Below, piece after piece: positions 8,470 to 15,451 of a stretch of 19,241 bases of DNA (position 1 is its first letter; each line of letters opens with the position of its first letter). The position numbers were made by a program, and so were the translations under genes. Under the pieces are notes generated by a model. It was not told the DNA's origin. It saw only the letters and a program-made list of their open reading frames with translations, and made no database searches. This DNA is from Chryseobacterium gleum (GTDB taxonomy: Bacteria > Bacteroidota > Bacteroidia > Flavobacteriales_D > Crocinitomicaceae), in contig CAMCQL010000014.1 in assembly GCA_945877005.1 (NCBI GenBank), forward strand, positions 1-19,241, read 5' to 3'.

Positions 8470-9159
8470 ATGAAAAAGAAAATAACAATTGCAATAGATG
8501 GATTTTCAAGTTGTGGAAAAAGCACCTTGGCAAAAGCCCTTGCTAATAAACTTGATTATGTATTTATAGATACTGGAGCAATGTATAGAGCAGTTGCCTT
8601 CTATTGTTTTCACAAAGGATTAATTTCAAATGAACACATCAAAAAAGAAGAAATCATTCAATCGTTGACAGAAATTGAAATCCATTTCGAAAAGAATGAA
8701 GAAACCAAAAAATTAGATGTATTTCTGAATAATTTGAACATCGAAAATAAAATTAGAACTCTTGAAATAAGCGAACTTGTAAGTAAAATTGCTTCAATTA
8801 AAGAAGTACGTCAAAAACTAGTAGCTGAACAACAAAAAATGGGGATTAATGGAGGTGTTGTGATGGACGGTAGAGATATTGGTTCTGTTGTTTTTCCTTT
8901 AGCTGAACTTAAATTTTTTGTAACTGCCTCACCAGAAGTCAGAAGTGAAAGAAGGTTTTTAGAATTAAAACCAACTGAACCTGAAATAACTAAAGAAGAA
9001 GTTAAAAAAAACCTAGAAGAAAGAGATCATTTAGATTCAACTAGAGCAGAAAGTCCTTTGATACAAGTTGATGATGCAATACTGATTGATAATAGTAATT
9101 TAAATCAGGAAGAGCAATTGGAATTGGCATTACAATATGTTCAAGAAAGATTAATTTAA
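8470..9159 (+). CDS. cmk: Cytidylate kinase
   Basis: This cytoplasmic kinase phosphorylates CMP and dCMP with ATP for nucleotide salvage. The 229-residue protein has the P-loop DGFSSCGKS at 10-18, with the catalytic Lys17, and the CMP-binding segment DTGAMYRAV at 34-42. MDGRDIGSVVFPLAELKFFV starts at 132 and is diagnostic of the family. The lid region carries RDHLDSTRAESPL at about 185-197. The length is typical of the long-form bacterial enzyme. The gene lies 40 nt after the E1 gene with no recognisable promoter or terminator between them, so it may be read from the E1 promoter. It is not followed by rpsA, its partner in many bacteria. Instead it converges on the minus-strand gene ending at 9204, with 44 nt between stops and no clear hairpin. 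Confidence 0.95.
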   Translation: MKKKITIAIDGFSSCGKSTLAKALANKLDYVFIDTGAMYRAVAFYCFHKGLISNEHIKKEEIIQSLTEIEIHFEKNEETKKLDVFLNNLNIENKIRTLEISELVSKIASIKEVRQKLVAEQQKMGINGGVVMDGRDIGSVVFPLAELKFFVTASPEVRSERRFLELKPTEPEITKEEVKKNLEERDHLDSTRAESPLIQVDDAILIDNSNLNQEEQLELALQYVQERLI

Positions 9160-9203
9160 AAAACAGATCAAATTTGAATTCAGCAATCGAAAATTCTATT
9201 TAA

Positions 9204-9701
9204 TCATTGTTTCACTGCTTTTTTCTCAAAATTTAATACAATTTCCGCAACAGCTGGACAAATAAGCATATTTTCAGAAGTTAAATCTAATATTTGATAA
9301 ATATTTTTTCTATTTGTATGAGGATATTCTCTACAAGCTAAAGGTCTAACTTCATAAATTGAACAGGTATTATCTTCAGCTAAAAAAGCACATGGAGAAG
9401 ATTTTAGTACATAGTCATTGTCTTCATCTATCTTTAAATATTTAGAAACAAAATTTACTGTCTTAATTCCAATGGATTTAGAAATTCTTTCAATATCAAC
9501 ATTCCTAAATATTGGACTGGTAGTTTTGCAACAATTTGCACAATTTAAACAATCTCTATTTCGAAACGCTTTTTCATGACCAGTATGGAACTTATCATCT
9601 AACTGTCTATTATTAATCTTTTTAAGACCAGTCAGTTGTTTTTTTAATTCTTTTTTTTGTAAGTCTACTTGTCTTAACAACTCTAAATCAGAAGGAATCA
9701 T
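9204..9701 (-). CDS. YkgJ-type cysteine cluster protein (putative Zn/Fe-S binding)
   Basis: This small soluble protein of unknown function (165 residues) belongs to the YkgJ / CxxCxxCC family, whose members are predicted to bind zinc or an iron-sulfur cluster. The cysteine pattern is Cys51, Cys54, Cys57 and Cys58 (DCLNCANCC), then Cys104, Cys113, Cys123 and Cys148. PLACREYPH at 120-128 is the usual family segment. The N-terminal 30 residues are charged and probably helical. The gene starts 2 nt after the stop codon of the ABC-F ATPase gene and must be cotranslated or at least cotranscribed with it. It is the last gene of a three-gene minus-strand unit. Its biochemical role is unknown; the metal type is not visible from sequence. 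Confidence 0.85.
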   Translation of the reverse strand: MIPSDLELLRQVDLQKKELKKQLTGLKKINNRQLDDKFHTGHEKAFRNRDCLNCANCCKTTSPIFRNVDIERISKSIGIKTVNFVSKYLKIDEDNDYVLKSSPCAFLAEDNTCSIYEVRPLACREYPHTNRKNIYQILDLTSENMLICPAVAEIVLNFEKKAVKQ

Positions 9702-9703
9702 TT

Positions 9704-11590
9704 TTAAATAAATTCAGATAAAAATAACCATCGCTCTGTTTTTTGTTCTATCTCATTGACTACTTCTGTTAATTTAATTCCAGAATCAATGATTTCTTGT
9801 GAGCTACTTTCAATCGTTGATAAAACATTTGTTAAACGAAGTTTTTCATTCTCTAATTGCTCTAATACTTTCTCTAATTCTTCAAATTCAGTTTTTTCCT
9901 TGAATGACAACTTCCTTTTTTCGTTAACAATTGGTGCTGTTTTAGGTGCTTGAATAGTTGATTTTTCAACTTGTTTCTCACTAGAAACTTTATCGATTTT
10001 TTCTTGTCGTTGATCGTCAATTATTTTTTTACGGTATTCCGTATAATTCCCAACAATGTCTTTAATTTTCCCTTGCCCCTCGAATACAAATAAATGGTCC
10101 ACCATTTTATCCATAAAATACCTGTCATGAGATACAACAATCAAGCATCCTTCAAATGTTCTCAGATAATCTTCTAAAACACTCATTACAAAAATATCCA
10201 AGTCATTGGTTGGTTCATCCAAAATTAAAAAATTTGGATTTTTCATAAGGACTGTCATCAATTTCAAACGACGTTTTTCACCACCACTTAATTTGTACAC
10301 ATAATTATAATGCATATCTCTAGGGAAAAGGAAACGCTCTAAAAACTGTGCAGCAGATAATTGCTTTCCTTTTTCTAACGGTATGAATTCAGCCACATCT
10401 CTTATGATGTCAATTACCTTTTTATCTTCATCTACTTGAATTAATTGTTGATTGTAATATCCAAAAACAACTGTCTCCCCAATAGATATTTTACCTTTCT
10501 CAATTGGTTCTAATTCTTGTATAATATTTAAAAAAGTGGATTTACCCGTGCCATTATTTCCAACAATCCCTAATCGTTCTTTTCTTTTGAAAACATACGA
10601 AAAATCATCTAAAATTTTTCTGTCAGAAAAATTTTTTCCTACTTTATGTATTTCCAATATTTTTGAACCTAATCGCTCCATTTTGACAGGAATTTCAATC
10701 TCGTCTTCGTCTATTCGCTGCGATGCTGTTTTTTTAATATCTTGAAACGACTCTACCCTCGCTTTTTGTTTGGTTCCTCTTGCTTTCGGTTGACGTCTAA
10801 TCCAATCTAATTCTTTCTTGAAGGTATTTCGAGCTTTATCTATTGTTGATTGTAATTGCTCTTGACGTTCTGATTTTTTTTCTAGAAAATAAGAAAAATT
10901 ACCTTTATAACGATAAAGTGTTTTGTCTTCTAATTCTAATATTGTATCACAAACCACTTCTAAAAAATAACGATCATGCGTCACCATTAAAATTGTAGAT
11001 TTAGACTTCGACAAATACTCTTCCAACCACTCAATCATATCAAGATCTAAGTGATTAGTTGGTTCATCCAACAACAATAAATCAGCTTCAGAAACTAGAA
11101 CTTTTGCTAACGCTACTCGTTTCTTTTGCCCACCAGATAAACTACCAATTAATAAGTCTGTTTTATCTAATTTAAGAACAGAAAGAATTTGAGTTACTTT
11201 CACCTCAATGTCCCAAGCATTTAAATCAGTCAACTCTTGAAAACATTCATTCAATGCTTCCTCATCATTGTTTTTTAATGCGAGATTATATTTTTTGACA
11301 GCTTGAATTTCAGGAATATCATGCGCAAATACAGCTTCCATAATCGTGTGAGTTTCATCTAAGTTCTCACTTTGTTCCATAAAAGCAATACGGATATCAT
11401 TTCTATATACTATTCTTCCAGCATCGTATTGTTCAACGTCCATCAAACATCGCAACAATGTTGTCTTTCCACTTCCGTTTTTTGCAACAATTGCAACTTT
11501 TTGACCTTGATCTATTCCAAACGTAATGTCTGAAAATAAAACTCTATCACCAAAAGATTTGGTGAGATTCTCAACCGATAAATAATTCAT
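9704..11590 (-). CDS. ABC-F family ATPase, Uup type
   Basis: This cytoplasmic protein has two ABC ATPase domains and no membrane domain. ABC-F proteins act on ribosomes; Uup has also been linked to branched DNA and precise transposon excision. The 628 residues have Walker A AKNGSGKT at 36-43, with Ala in place of the first Gly of GxxxxGK[ST]. They continue with signature LSGGQ 151-155 and Walker B LLLLDEPTNHLD 171-182. The second domain has GNNGTGKS 344-351, LSGGE 434-438 and ILDEPTNDLD at about 456-465. The inter-domain linker contains WIRRQPKARGTKQKAR. A basic, low-complexity stretch (about 525-560) leads to a C-terminal coiled coil (about 563-626), which is the Uup-type extension and separates this protein from EttA. 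The gene sits 3 nt after DUF4293 and 2 nt before the YkgJ-type gene, in one operon. Confidence 0.9.
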   Translation of the reverse strand: MNYLSVENLTKSFGDRVLFSDITFGIDQGQKVAIVAKNGSGKTTLLRCLMDVEQYDAGRIVYRNDIRIAFMEQSENLDETHTIMEAVFAHDIPEIQAVKKYNLALKNNDEEALNECFQELTDLNAWDIEVKVTQILSVLKLDKTDLLIGSLSGGQKKRVALAKVLVSEADLLLLDEPTNHLDLDMIEWLEEYLSKSKSTILMVTHDRYFLEVVCDTILELEDKTLYRYKGNFSYFLEKKSERQEQLQSTIDKARNTFKKELDWIRRQPKARGTKQKARVESFQDIKKTASQRIDEDEIEIPVKMERLGSKILEIHKVGKNFSDRKILDDFSYVFKRKERLGIVGNNGTGKSTFLNIIQELEPIEKGKISIGETVVFGYYNQQLIQVDEDKKVIDIIRDVAEFIPLEKGKQLSAAQFLERFLFPRDMHYNYVYKLSGGEKRRLKLMTVLMKNPNFLILDEPTNDLDIFVMSVLEDYLRTFEGCLIVVSHDRYFMDKMVDHLFVFEGQGKIKDIVGNYTEYRKKIIDDQRQEKIDKVSSEKQVEKSTIQAPKTAPIVNEKRKLSFKEKTEFEELEKVLEQLENEKLRLTNVLSTIESSSQEIIDSGIKLTEVVNEIEQKTERWLFLSEFI

Positions 11591-11593
11591 AAA

Positions 11594-12019
11594 TTAACGT
11601 AAACGATCCAGGGAATCTAATAAACTCTTGTCACGTTTAACTCCTGAATAAGCTAAAAATGACAATGGAAATGTAATTAAAATCAAGTAAAATCCAATGT
11701 CAGTTTTTAGAGTTAAAGGATTAAAAAAGAGTATTTTCTGACCAAAGAATCTTATTGTCAACAAATAAATTATTAATAATCCGTTAATCACAAAGGATAT
11801 CTTTGCAAGTTGAAGTTGTTTTTTTACTTTTTTAAAATTTATGATTGCCAAAAGAACACTTAAAATAAATGTAATCGAAAAAAAAATGAACATAACACCA
11901 CTCTTAAATGAGAACTTCTCCCCTTCGAGTTGATATACCATTACATCAGAAACTAAAAAAACAAGAACGACAAGTAGAATAGCTACTGTCCAATACAAAG
12001 TTTGAATACGTTGAATCAT
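11594..12019 (-). CDS. DUF4293-type four-helix membrane protein
   Basis: This 141-residue inner-membrane protein has four predicted transmembrane segments (about 7-27, 42-63, 73-97 and 108-127) and a short basic C-terminus. The N-terminus MIQRIQTLYW is the recognisable opening of the DUF4293 family, which is confined mainly to Bacteroidota. The family has no known function and no catalytic residues stand out. It is the first gene of the minus-strand unit with the Uup-type ABC-F ATPase (3-nt gap) and the YkgJ-type protein. A -7 promoter box lies 27 nt before its ATG. A role with the ABC-F protein is suggested only by the tight gene order. Confidence 0.82.
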   Translation of the reverse strand: MIQRIQTLYWTVAILLVVLVFLVSDVMVYQLEGEKFSFKSGVMFIFFSITFILSVLLAIINFKKVKKQLQLAKISFVINGLLIIYLLTIRFFGQKILFFNPLTLKTDIGFYLILITFPLSFLAYSGVKRDKSLLDSLDRLR

Positions 12020-12046
12020 AATTAATCAATTTGAAAAATCGCCTTG

Positions 12047-12054
12047 CAAAGATA
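12047..12054 (-). promoter_or_regulatory. -7 promoter box of the DUF4293-Uup-YkgJ unit
   Basis: Read on the minus strand, TATCTTTG matches the Bacteroidota consensus TAnnTTTG and sits 27 nt upstream of the DUF4293 ATG. It falls in the 56-nt gap behind the FGE-domain gene. No TTG lies at the normal -33 distance, so the promoter is half supported. Confidence 0.5.
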
Positions 12055-12075
12055 CAATTTATTTAATGTGGCATT

Positions 12076-13161
12076 TTATCTTGGGAAAACAATTCTGAAT
12101 CCAATTCGATTTCCTCTAAATTCTGATGTGCCTGATTCTCTCGATGAAACTTTACAAGATGTCGCTGAATTCGCCCAACTCCCACCGCGATTCACTTTCA
12201 CATTCCCTGTTTGAGGCCCTGTAGGATTTACAGATGTCCCTGCTTGATATTCACCATACCAATCACTGCACCATTCATACACATTTCCTAAAATATCATA
12301 CAAACCGTAACCATTCGGTTCAAGACTACCTACTGGTAAAGTCTTCCCAACCTTTTCAAAATCATTACACCTTAACTGTTTCGAATTATTATCAAAATTT
12401 GCGGTTTTATTAGACAAACATTCTGATTTTCCGAAAGGTAAATTTCCACCACCTTTTGCTGCATATTCCCATTCAGCTTCAGTAGGCAGTCTACCTCCCA
12501 TCCATTTCGCGAAATTATTTGCCTCCCTCCAAGTCACATTTACCACAGGTCGATTTCCTCTGCCCCAACCTTCATCATTCGGTTTTGGTATCCCAATCGT
12601 GTCGCAATAGGCATCAAATAAATCAAAAGTAATTTCATACTTACTTATTTTAAAGTCACCAATTGAAGCTTTATGTAATAACTCGTCCGAATCTTTTGAT
12701 TTATCTTTATTTGCAGACCCCATTTCAAATACACCTCCTTGTATATCAACGACTTCAATTACAGAACGATTTAAAGGTTTGAACAAACTTGATTTTCCTG
12801 TGGAAAAATAATCCTCTTTTAATTTCAAAGAATCCAATTGTTTTTTTGTCTTTTCAAGTTCTTTTTTAACACCTTTAGAAGTTAATTTAACATTTGAATT
12901 TACAGCTCTATAATTTGACAACTCATTTTCTAATTGTTTTACTTGCAATTCTAATTCTTGAATCTCTTTGTATTTATTGTATTGTATTTGAGTAATTTCA
13001 AATTTTAACTGTTCAACTTCGCTTGATTTAAAACTCACAACCGAACTCAAACTATCCACTTTTTTTTGAAGCTTTTCTATTTTAAACGATTTGCTCTGGG
13101 AGTAAAAGAAATTAGATGTAAAACACACTAAAAGAAGAACCGTTATTTTTTTTATATTCAT
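12076..13161 (-). CDS. Secreted coiled-coil protein with FGE-sulfatase (SUMF1-like) domain
   Basis: This 361-residue protein is probably periplasmic or outer-surface. A type I signal peptide (basic MNIKK, hydrophobic 6-19, likely cleavage near 21 before QS) is followed by a long charged coiled coil, about 26-116. A formylglycine-generating-enzyme-like domain then runs to the end. Domain motifs are GGVFEMGS 142-149, YEITFDLFDAYC near 175-186, RPVVNVTWREANNFAKWMGG 204-223, RLPTEAEWEYAA 224-235, GLYDILGNVYEWCSDWY 286-302 and RGGSWAN 325-331, ending GFRIVFPR. True FGE has two catalytic Cys after RGGS; here the first position is Asn331 and the second keeps Cys336, so sulfatase-activating chemistry is unlikely. 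Similar domains occur in the gliding proteins GldJ and GldK, but no lipobox is seen. It stands alone; its partner is unknown. Confidence 0.85.
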   Translation of the reverse strand: MNIKKITVLLLVCFTSNFFYSQSKSFKIEKLQKKVDSLSSVVSFKSSEVEQLKFEITQIQYNKYKEIQELELQVKQLENELSNYRAVNSNVKLTSKGVKKELEKTKKQLDSLKLKEDYFSTGKSSLFKPLNRSVIEVVDIQGGVFEMGSANKDKSKDSDELLHKASIGDFKISKYEITFDLFDAYCDTIGIPKPNDEGWGRGNRPVVNVTWREANNFAKWMGGRLPTEAEWEYAAKGGGNLPFGKSECLSNKTANFDNNSKQLRCNDFEKVGKTLPVGSLEPNGYGLYDILGNVYEWCSDWYGEYQAGTSVNPTGPQTGNVKVNRGGSWANSATSCKVSSRESGTSEFRGNRIGFRIVFPR

Positions 13162-13261
13162 GAAAATATTTATTTAAAAATATTCAAGCAATTTATAGCT
13201 TATCAATCAACTATTTTAAAAATAAAAAAATACTTTTACACCTAAAGTTGTTAAAACATCT

Positions 13262-13269
13262 TATATTTA
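13262..13269 (+). promoter_or_regulatory. Possible -7 box before the glycosyltransferase pair
   Basis: TATATTTA differs from the Bacteroidota -7 consensus TAnnTTTG only in the last base. It lies 17 nt before the ATG at 13287. If real, transcription would start just upstream of that ATG, and a TTG start at 13248 would fall outside the transcript. No -33 TTG at good spacing was found. Confidence 0.3.
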
Positions 13270-13286
13270 GTTTTGAAAAATCTACT

Positions 13287-14030
13287 ATGGCACAACCATT
13301 TATCAGTATAATTATCCCTGTTTTTAATGCGAGTGATTATTTAGATAAATGTTTAGATTCTATTCAAAATCAAAACTTTAAATATTTTGAAATTTTAATT
13401 ATTCAACGAGTAACTAACGATGAAACAATCGAGATTATAGCTACAAAATACAGAAATTTACCTATCAAAATCATTCAAACTCAAGAGTCAGGTATCTATA
13501 AGGCAATGAATATTGGGTGCAATGAAGCTCAAGGAAATTGGTTTATATTTTTAGGTCAAGATGATCAACTCGCTAATAGCAATACATTTTCATGCGTTTT
13601 TAATTCATTAAAAAATAAAAATGAAGGCATAGCTTTAGGAAGTGTAGAAATAATTGATAAAAAATCATGGCTAATTCCATCTAACTACCCTAATAAAATC
13701 TCGCCATTGATCTATTTAAAAAACACACTCCATCATCAAGGAATTATTTATCACTCAAGTATCTTTAAGAATAATAAATACGATGAAAACCTAACAATTT
13801 TAGCAGACTATAAACTCACCTTAGAATTGATTCAATCTAAAGTTAAGATTGTTTACCTTAACACTTTGATTTCTAAGTGCAGCGGAACAGGTATTTCTAA
13901 AAAATTCACAAGAAGTCTTTACTTGGAAGAAAAACAAATTAAAAAGAATCTTTACCCATTTATTATTTATATTTTCATTTCTTTTTTTATCTCCATAAAA
14001 CAATTCATAAAAACTTCAATTTCAGATTAA
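13287..14030 (+). CDS. Glycosyltransferase family 2 (GT-A fold) with altered nucleotide-binding loop
   Basis: This is a probable sugar transferase for a surface polysaccharide. I chose the ATG at 13287 (247 residues) because the conserved beta strand FISIIIPVFN follows immediately. An upstream in-frame TTG at 13248 would add 13 unconserved residues. Visible family motifs are ISIIIPVFN at 6-14, ESGIYKAMNIGCNEAQGNW at 67-85, FLGQDDQL at 88-95 (the DxD-like site is Q-D-D), HHQG at 149-152 and LADYKL at 173-178. In most relatives the first loop reads roughly DGxSxDxT; here it is IIQRVTNDET at 38-47, so the first Asp is missing and Arg41 stands at that place. A hydrophobic, probably membrane-associated helix lies at 223-236. 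A GT4 gene follows after 14 nt, so the two are an operon. Donor and acceptor are not predictable. Confidence 0.85.
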   Translation: MAQPFISIIIPVFNASDYLDKCLDSIQNQNFKYFEILIIQRVTNDETIEIIATKYRNLPIKIIQTQESGIYKAMNIGCNEAQGNWFIFLGQDDQLANSNTFSCVFNSLKNKNEGIALGSVEIIDKKSWLIPSNYPNKISPLIYLKNTLHHQGIIYHSSIFKNNKYDENLTILADYKLTLELIQSKVKIVYLNTLISKCSGTGISKKFTRSLYLEEKQIKKNLYPFIIYIFISFFISIKQFIKTSISD

Positions 14031-14044
14031 AGACCCACGCTAGA

Positions 14045-15169
14045 ATGATTAATAAACCAAAAAAGATACTTATGGCCGTTACAACAGATGTTGTTTCAGA
14101 CATGCGTGTTCAAAAAGTTTGTCATTTCTTAAATTCTGTTTCATGTAATGTTTTGGTCATCGGTAGAAAGCTTCCTTCATCATTTATAAAAGAACTACCT
14201 TTCAAGGTCAAATTATTAAACTTACCTTTTTCAAAAGGCATTCTATTTTATATTTCATTTAACCTTACTTTTTTCTTTCGTGGTTTATTTATTAAAGCAG
14301 ATATTATTGTTGCAAATGATCTAGACACCTTACTCCCTTGCTTTATTCTATCCAAATTAAAAAAATGTGATCTAGTTTATGACTCTCACGAATATTTCAC
14401 CGAATCTGCTGGCTTAATTGGGAAACACTACAAAAAGAAAGTTTGGGAAGCCATAGAAAAATGGATTTTCCCTAAGTTGAACAGCATCATTACAGTAAAC
14501 GAAACAATAGCGAACATTTACCTACAGAAATACGGGAGAAAAATACACATAGTTAAAAATATCCCACCGCTTTTCTTACCGAAAAAAATAAAATCTAAAG
14601 AAGACTTAGGTATTAATTCAACTTCCAAAACAATTGTATTACAAGGGGGATTTATCGATAAAGATAGAGGCGGCATAGAATTAATTCAAGCAATGCAGTT
14701 TATCAAGTCAGATATCCAGCTGGTCGTTATTGGAGCTGGTCAAGAAATACCTCTTATGAAATCATTGACAACTGATTTAAATCTATCTAACAAAGTATTA
14801 TTTATTCCTAAAATCCCAAGTGATGAATTGATTCAATTCACCCTAAATGCTGATTTAGGCATTTCTATAGACAAAGCAACCAATCTCAATTATAAATTTA
14901 GTTTGCCAAACAAACTCTTTGATTATATGCGTTCAGAAGTACCTATTTTAATTTCAAATCTTCCAGAACTTATAAAAATACATGAAAAATATCCTTTTGG
15001 ACTTATACTACATTCTCACGATCCAAAACACATTGCTTCAAAAATTGAAGCTTCACTCAACAGCCCTGACTATTTAGAATGGAAAAAAAACTTAGCGATT
15101 GCTTCAAAAGAATACACATGGGAGAATGAGTTAAAGGTGCTACATCAAGTATATGATGAGCTACTTTAA
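14045..15169 (+). CDS. Glycosyltransferase family 4 (GT-B fold)
   Basis: This 374-residue retaining-type glycosyltransferase probably builds a surface polysaccharide or glycolipid on the inner face of the membrane. The N-terminal Rossmann domain starts with KKILMAVTTDVVSDMRVQKV, and a hydrophobic patch at about 68-82 may touch the membrane. VYDSHEYFTES near 110-120 is typical of the subfamily. The nucleotide-sugar-binding domain starts around TIVLQGGFIDKDRGGIELIQ, with VVIGAGQE and LFIPKIPSDEL following. The stretch SIDKATNLNYKFSLPNKLFD followed by YMRSEVPI is the conserved GT4 region that ends in the E-P-like donor site. The gene starts 14 nt after the GT2 gene. Its stop codon is separated by only 3 nt from the stop of the convergent small DNA-binding gene, with no terminator between. 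Confidence 0.88.
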   Translation: MINKPKKILMAVTTDVVSDMRVQKVCHFLNSVSCNVLVIGRKLPSSFIKELPFKVKLLNLPFSKGILFYISFNLTFFFRGLFIKADIIVANDLDTLLPCFILSKLKKCDLVYDSHEYFTESAGLIGKHYKKKVWEAIEKWIFPKLNSIITVNETIANIYLQKYGRKIHIVKNIPPLFLPKKIKSKEDLGINSTSKTIVLQGGFIDKDRGGIELIQAMQFIKSDIQLVVIGAGQEIPLMKSLTTDLNLSNKVLFIPKIPSDELIQFTLNADLGISIDKATNLNYKFSLPNKLFDYMRSEVPILISNLPELIKIHEKYPFGLILHSHDPKHIASKIEASLNSPDYLEWKKNLAIASKEYTWENELKVLHQVYDELL

Positions 15170-15172
15170 GAC

Positions 15173-15394
15173 TTATTTTGCAATTTTTTCAATATACAAC
15201 TTTTCAACTTTCTCTCTCGCCCAAGGTGTTCTTCTCAAAAAAATTAGACTAGATTTAATACTTGGATTACTATTAAAGCAATTAATGGGTATCAAATATC
15301 CTAAATGTTCCCACCCATACATTTCCACTAACTGAGTAACGATTTGTTCTAATTTCACTCCGTGGAGTGGATTGTTCTTATGGTCTCCAGACAT
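15173..15394 (-). CDS. VF530 (DUF2132) family small DNA-binding protein
   Basis: This 73-residue protein closely matches the pattern of the VF530/DUF2132 family, small alpha-helical proteins for which a DNA-binding fold has been proposed from a Vibrio structure. Recognisable family segments are NNPLHGVKLEQIVTQLVEMY at 7-26, GWEHLGYLIPINCF at 27-40, NPSIKSSLIFLRRT at 43-56 and PWAREKVEKLY at 57-67. The role in cells is unknown. The gene lies 57 nt downstream of ettA, and an inverted repeat followed by a T-rich run ends about 10 nt before its start codon. Its stop codon faces that of the GT4 gene at a distance of 3 nt. The family conservation makes this a real gene despite its size. Confidence 0.87.
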   Translation of the reverse strand: MSGDHKNNPLHGVKLEQIVTQLVEMYGWEHLGYLIPINCFNSNPSIKSSLIFLRRTPWAREKVEKLYIEKIAK

Positions 15395-15397
15395 GAT

Positions 15398-15438
15398 GAA
15401 AAATAAAGGATTACACCTTTGCGCAAGATATAATCCTT
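15398..15438 (-). terminator. Putative terminator or attenuator between ettA and the VF530 gene
   Basis: On the minus strand an 8-bp stem AAGGATTA / TAATCCTT (15431-15438 pairing with 15406-15413) encloses a 17-nt loop that holds the palindrome TTGCGCAA (15419-15426). It is followed by the T-rich run TATTTTTC. The stem is AT-rich and the loop long, so strength is uncertain. It lies 14 nt after the ettA stop, and the T-run ends right before the VF530 start codon. Confidence 0.5.
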
Positions 15439-15451
15439 GATTTATAAGTTA

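Noticed and set aside
9160..9203. Bidirectional terminator between cmk and the convergent YkgJ-type gene
   Set aside because: Only a 5-bp GAATT/AATTC repeat without a proper T-run is present.
13165..13184. Hairpin AATATTT/AAATATT just before the FGE-domain gene
   Set aside because: The stem is only A-T pairs, 7 bp, in AT-rich DNA; too weak to call a regulatory structure.
13248..13286. TTG start extending the GT2 protein by 13 residues
   Set aside because: The added residues precede the conserved first strand of the fold, and a -7-like box lies between the TTG and the ATG.
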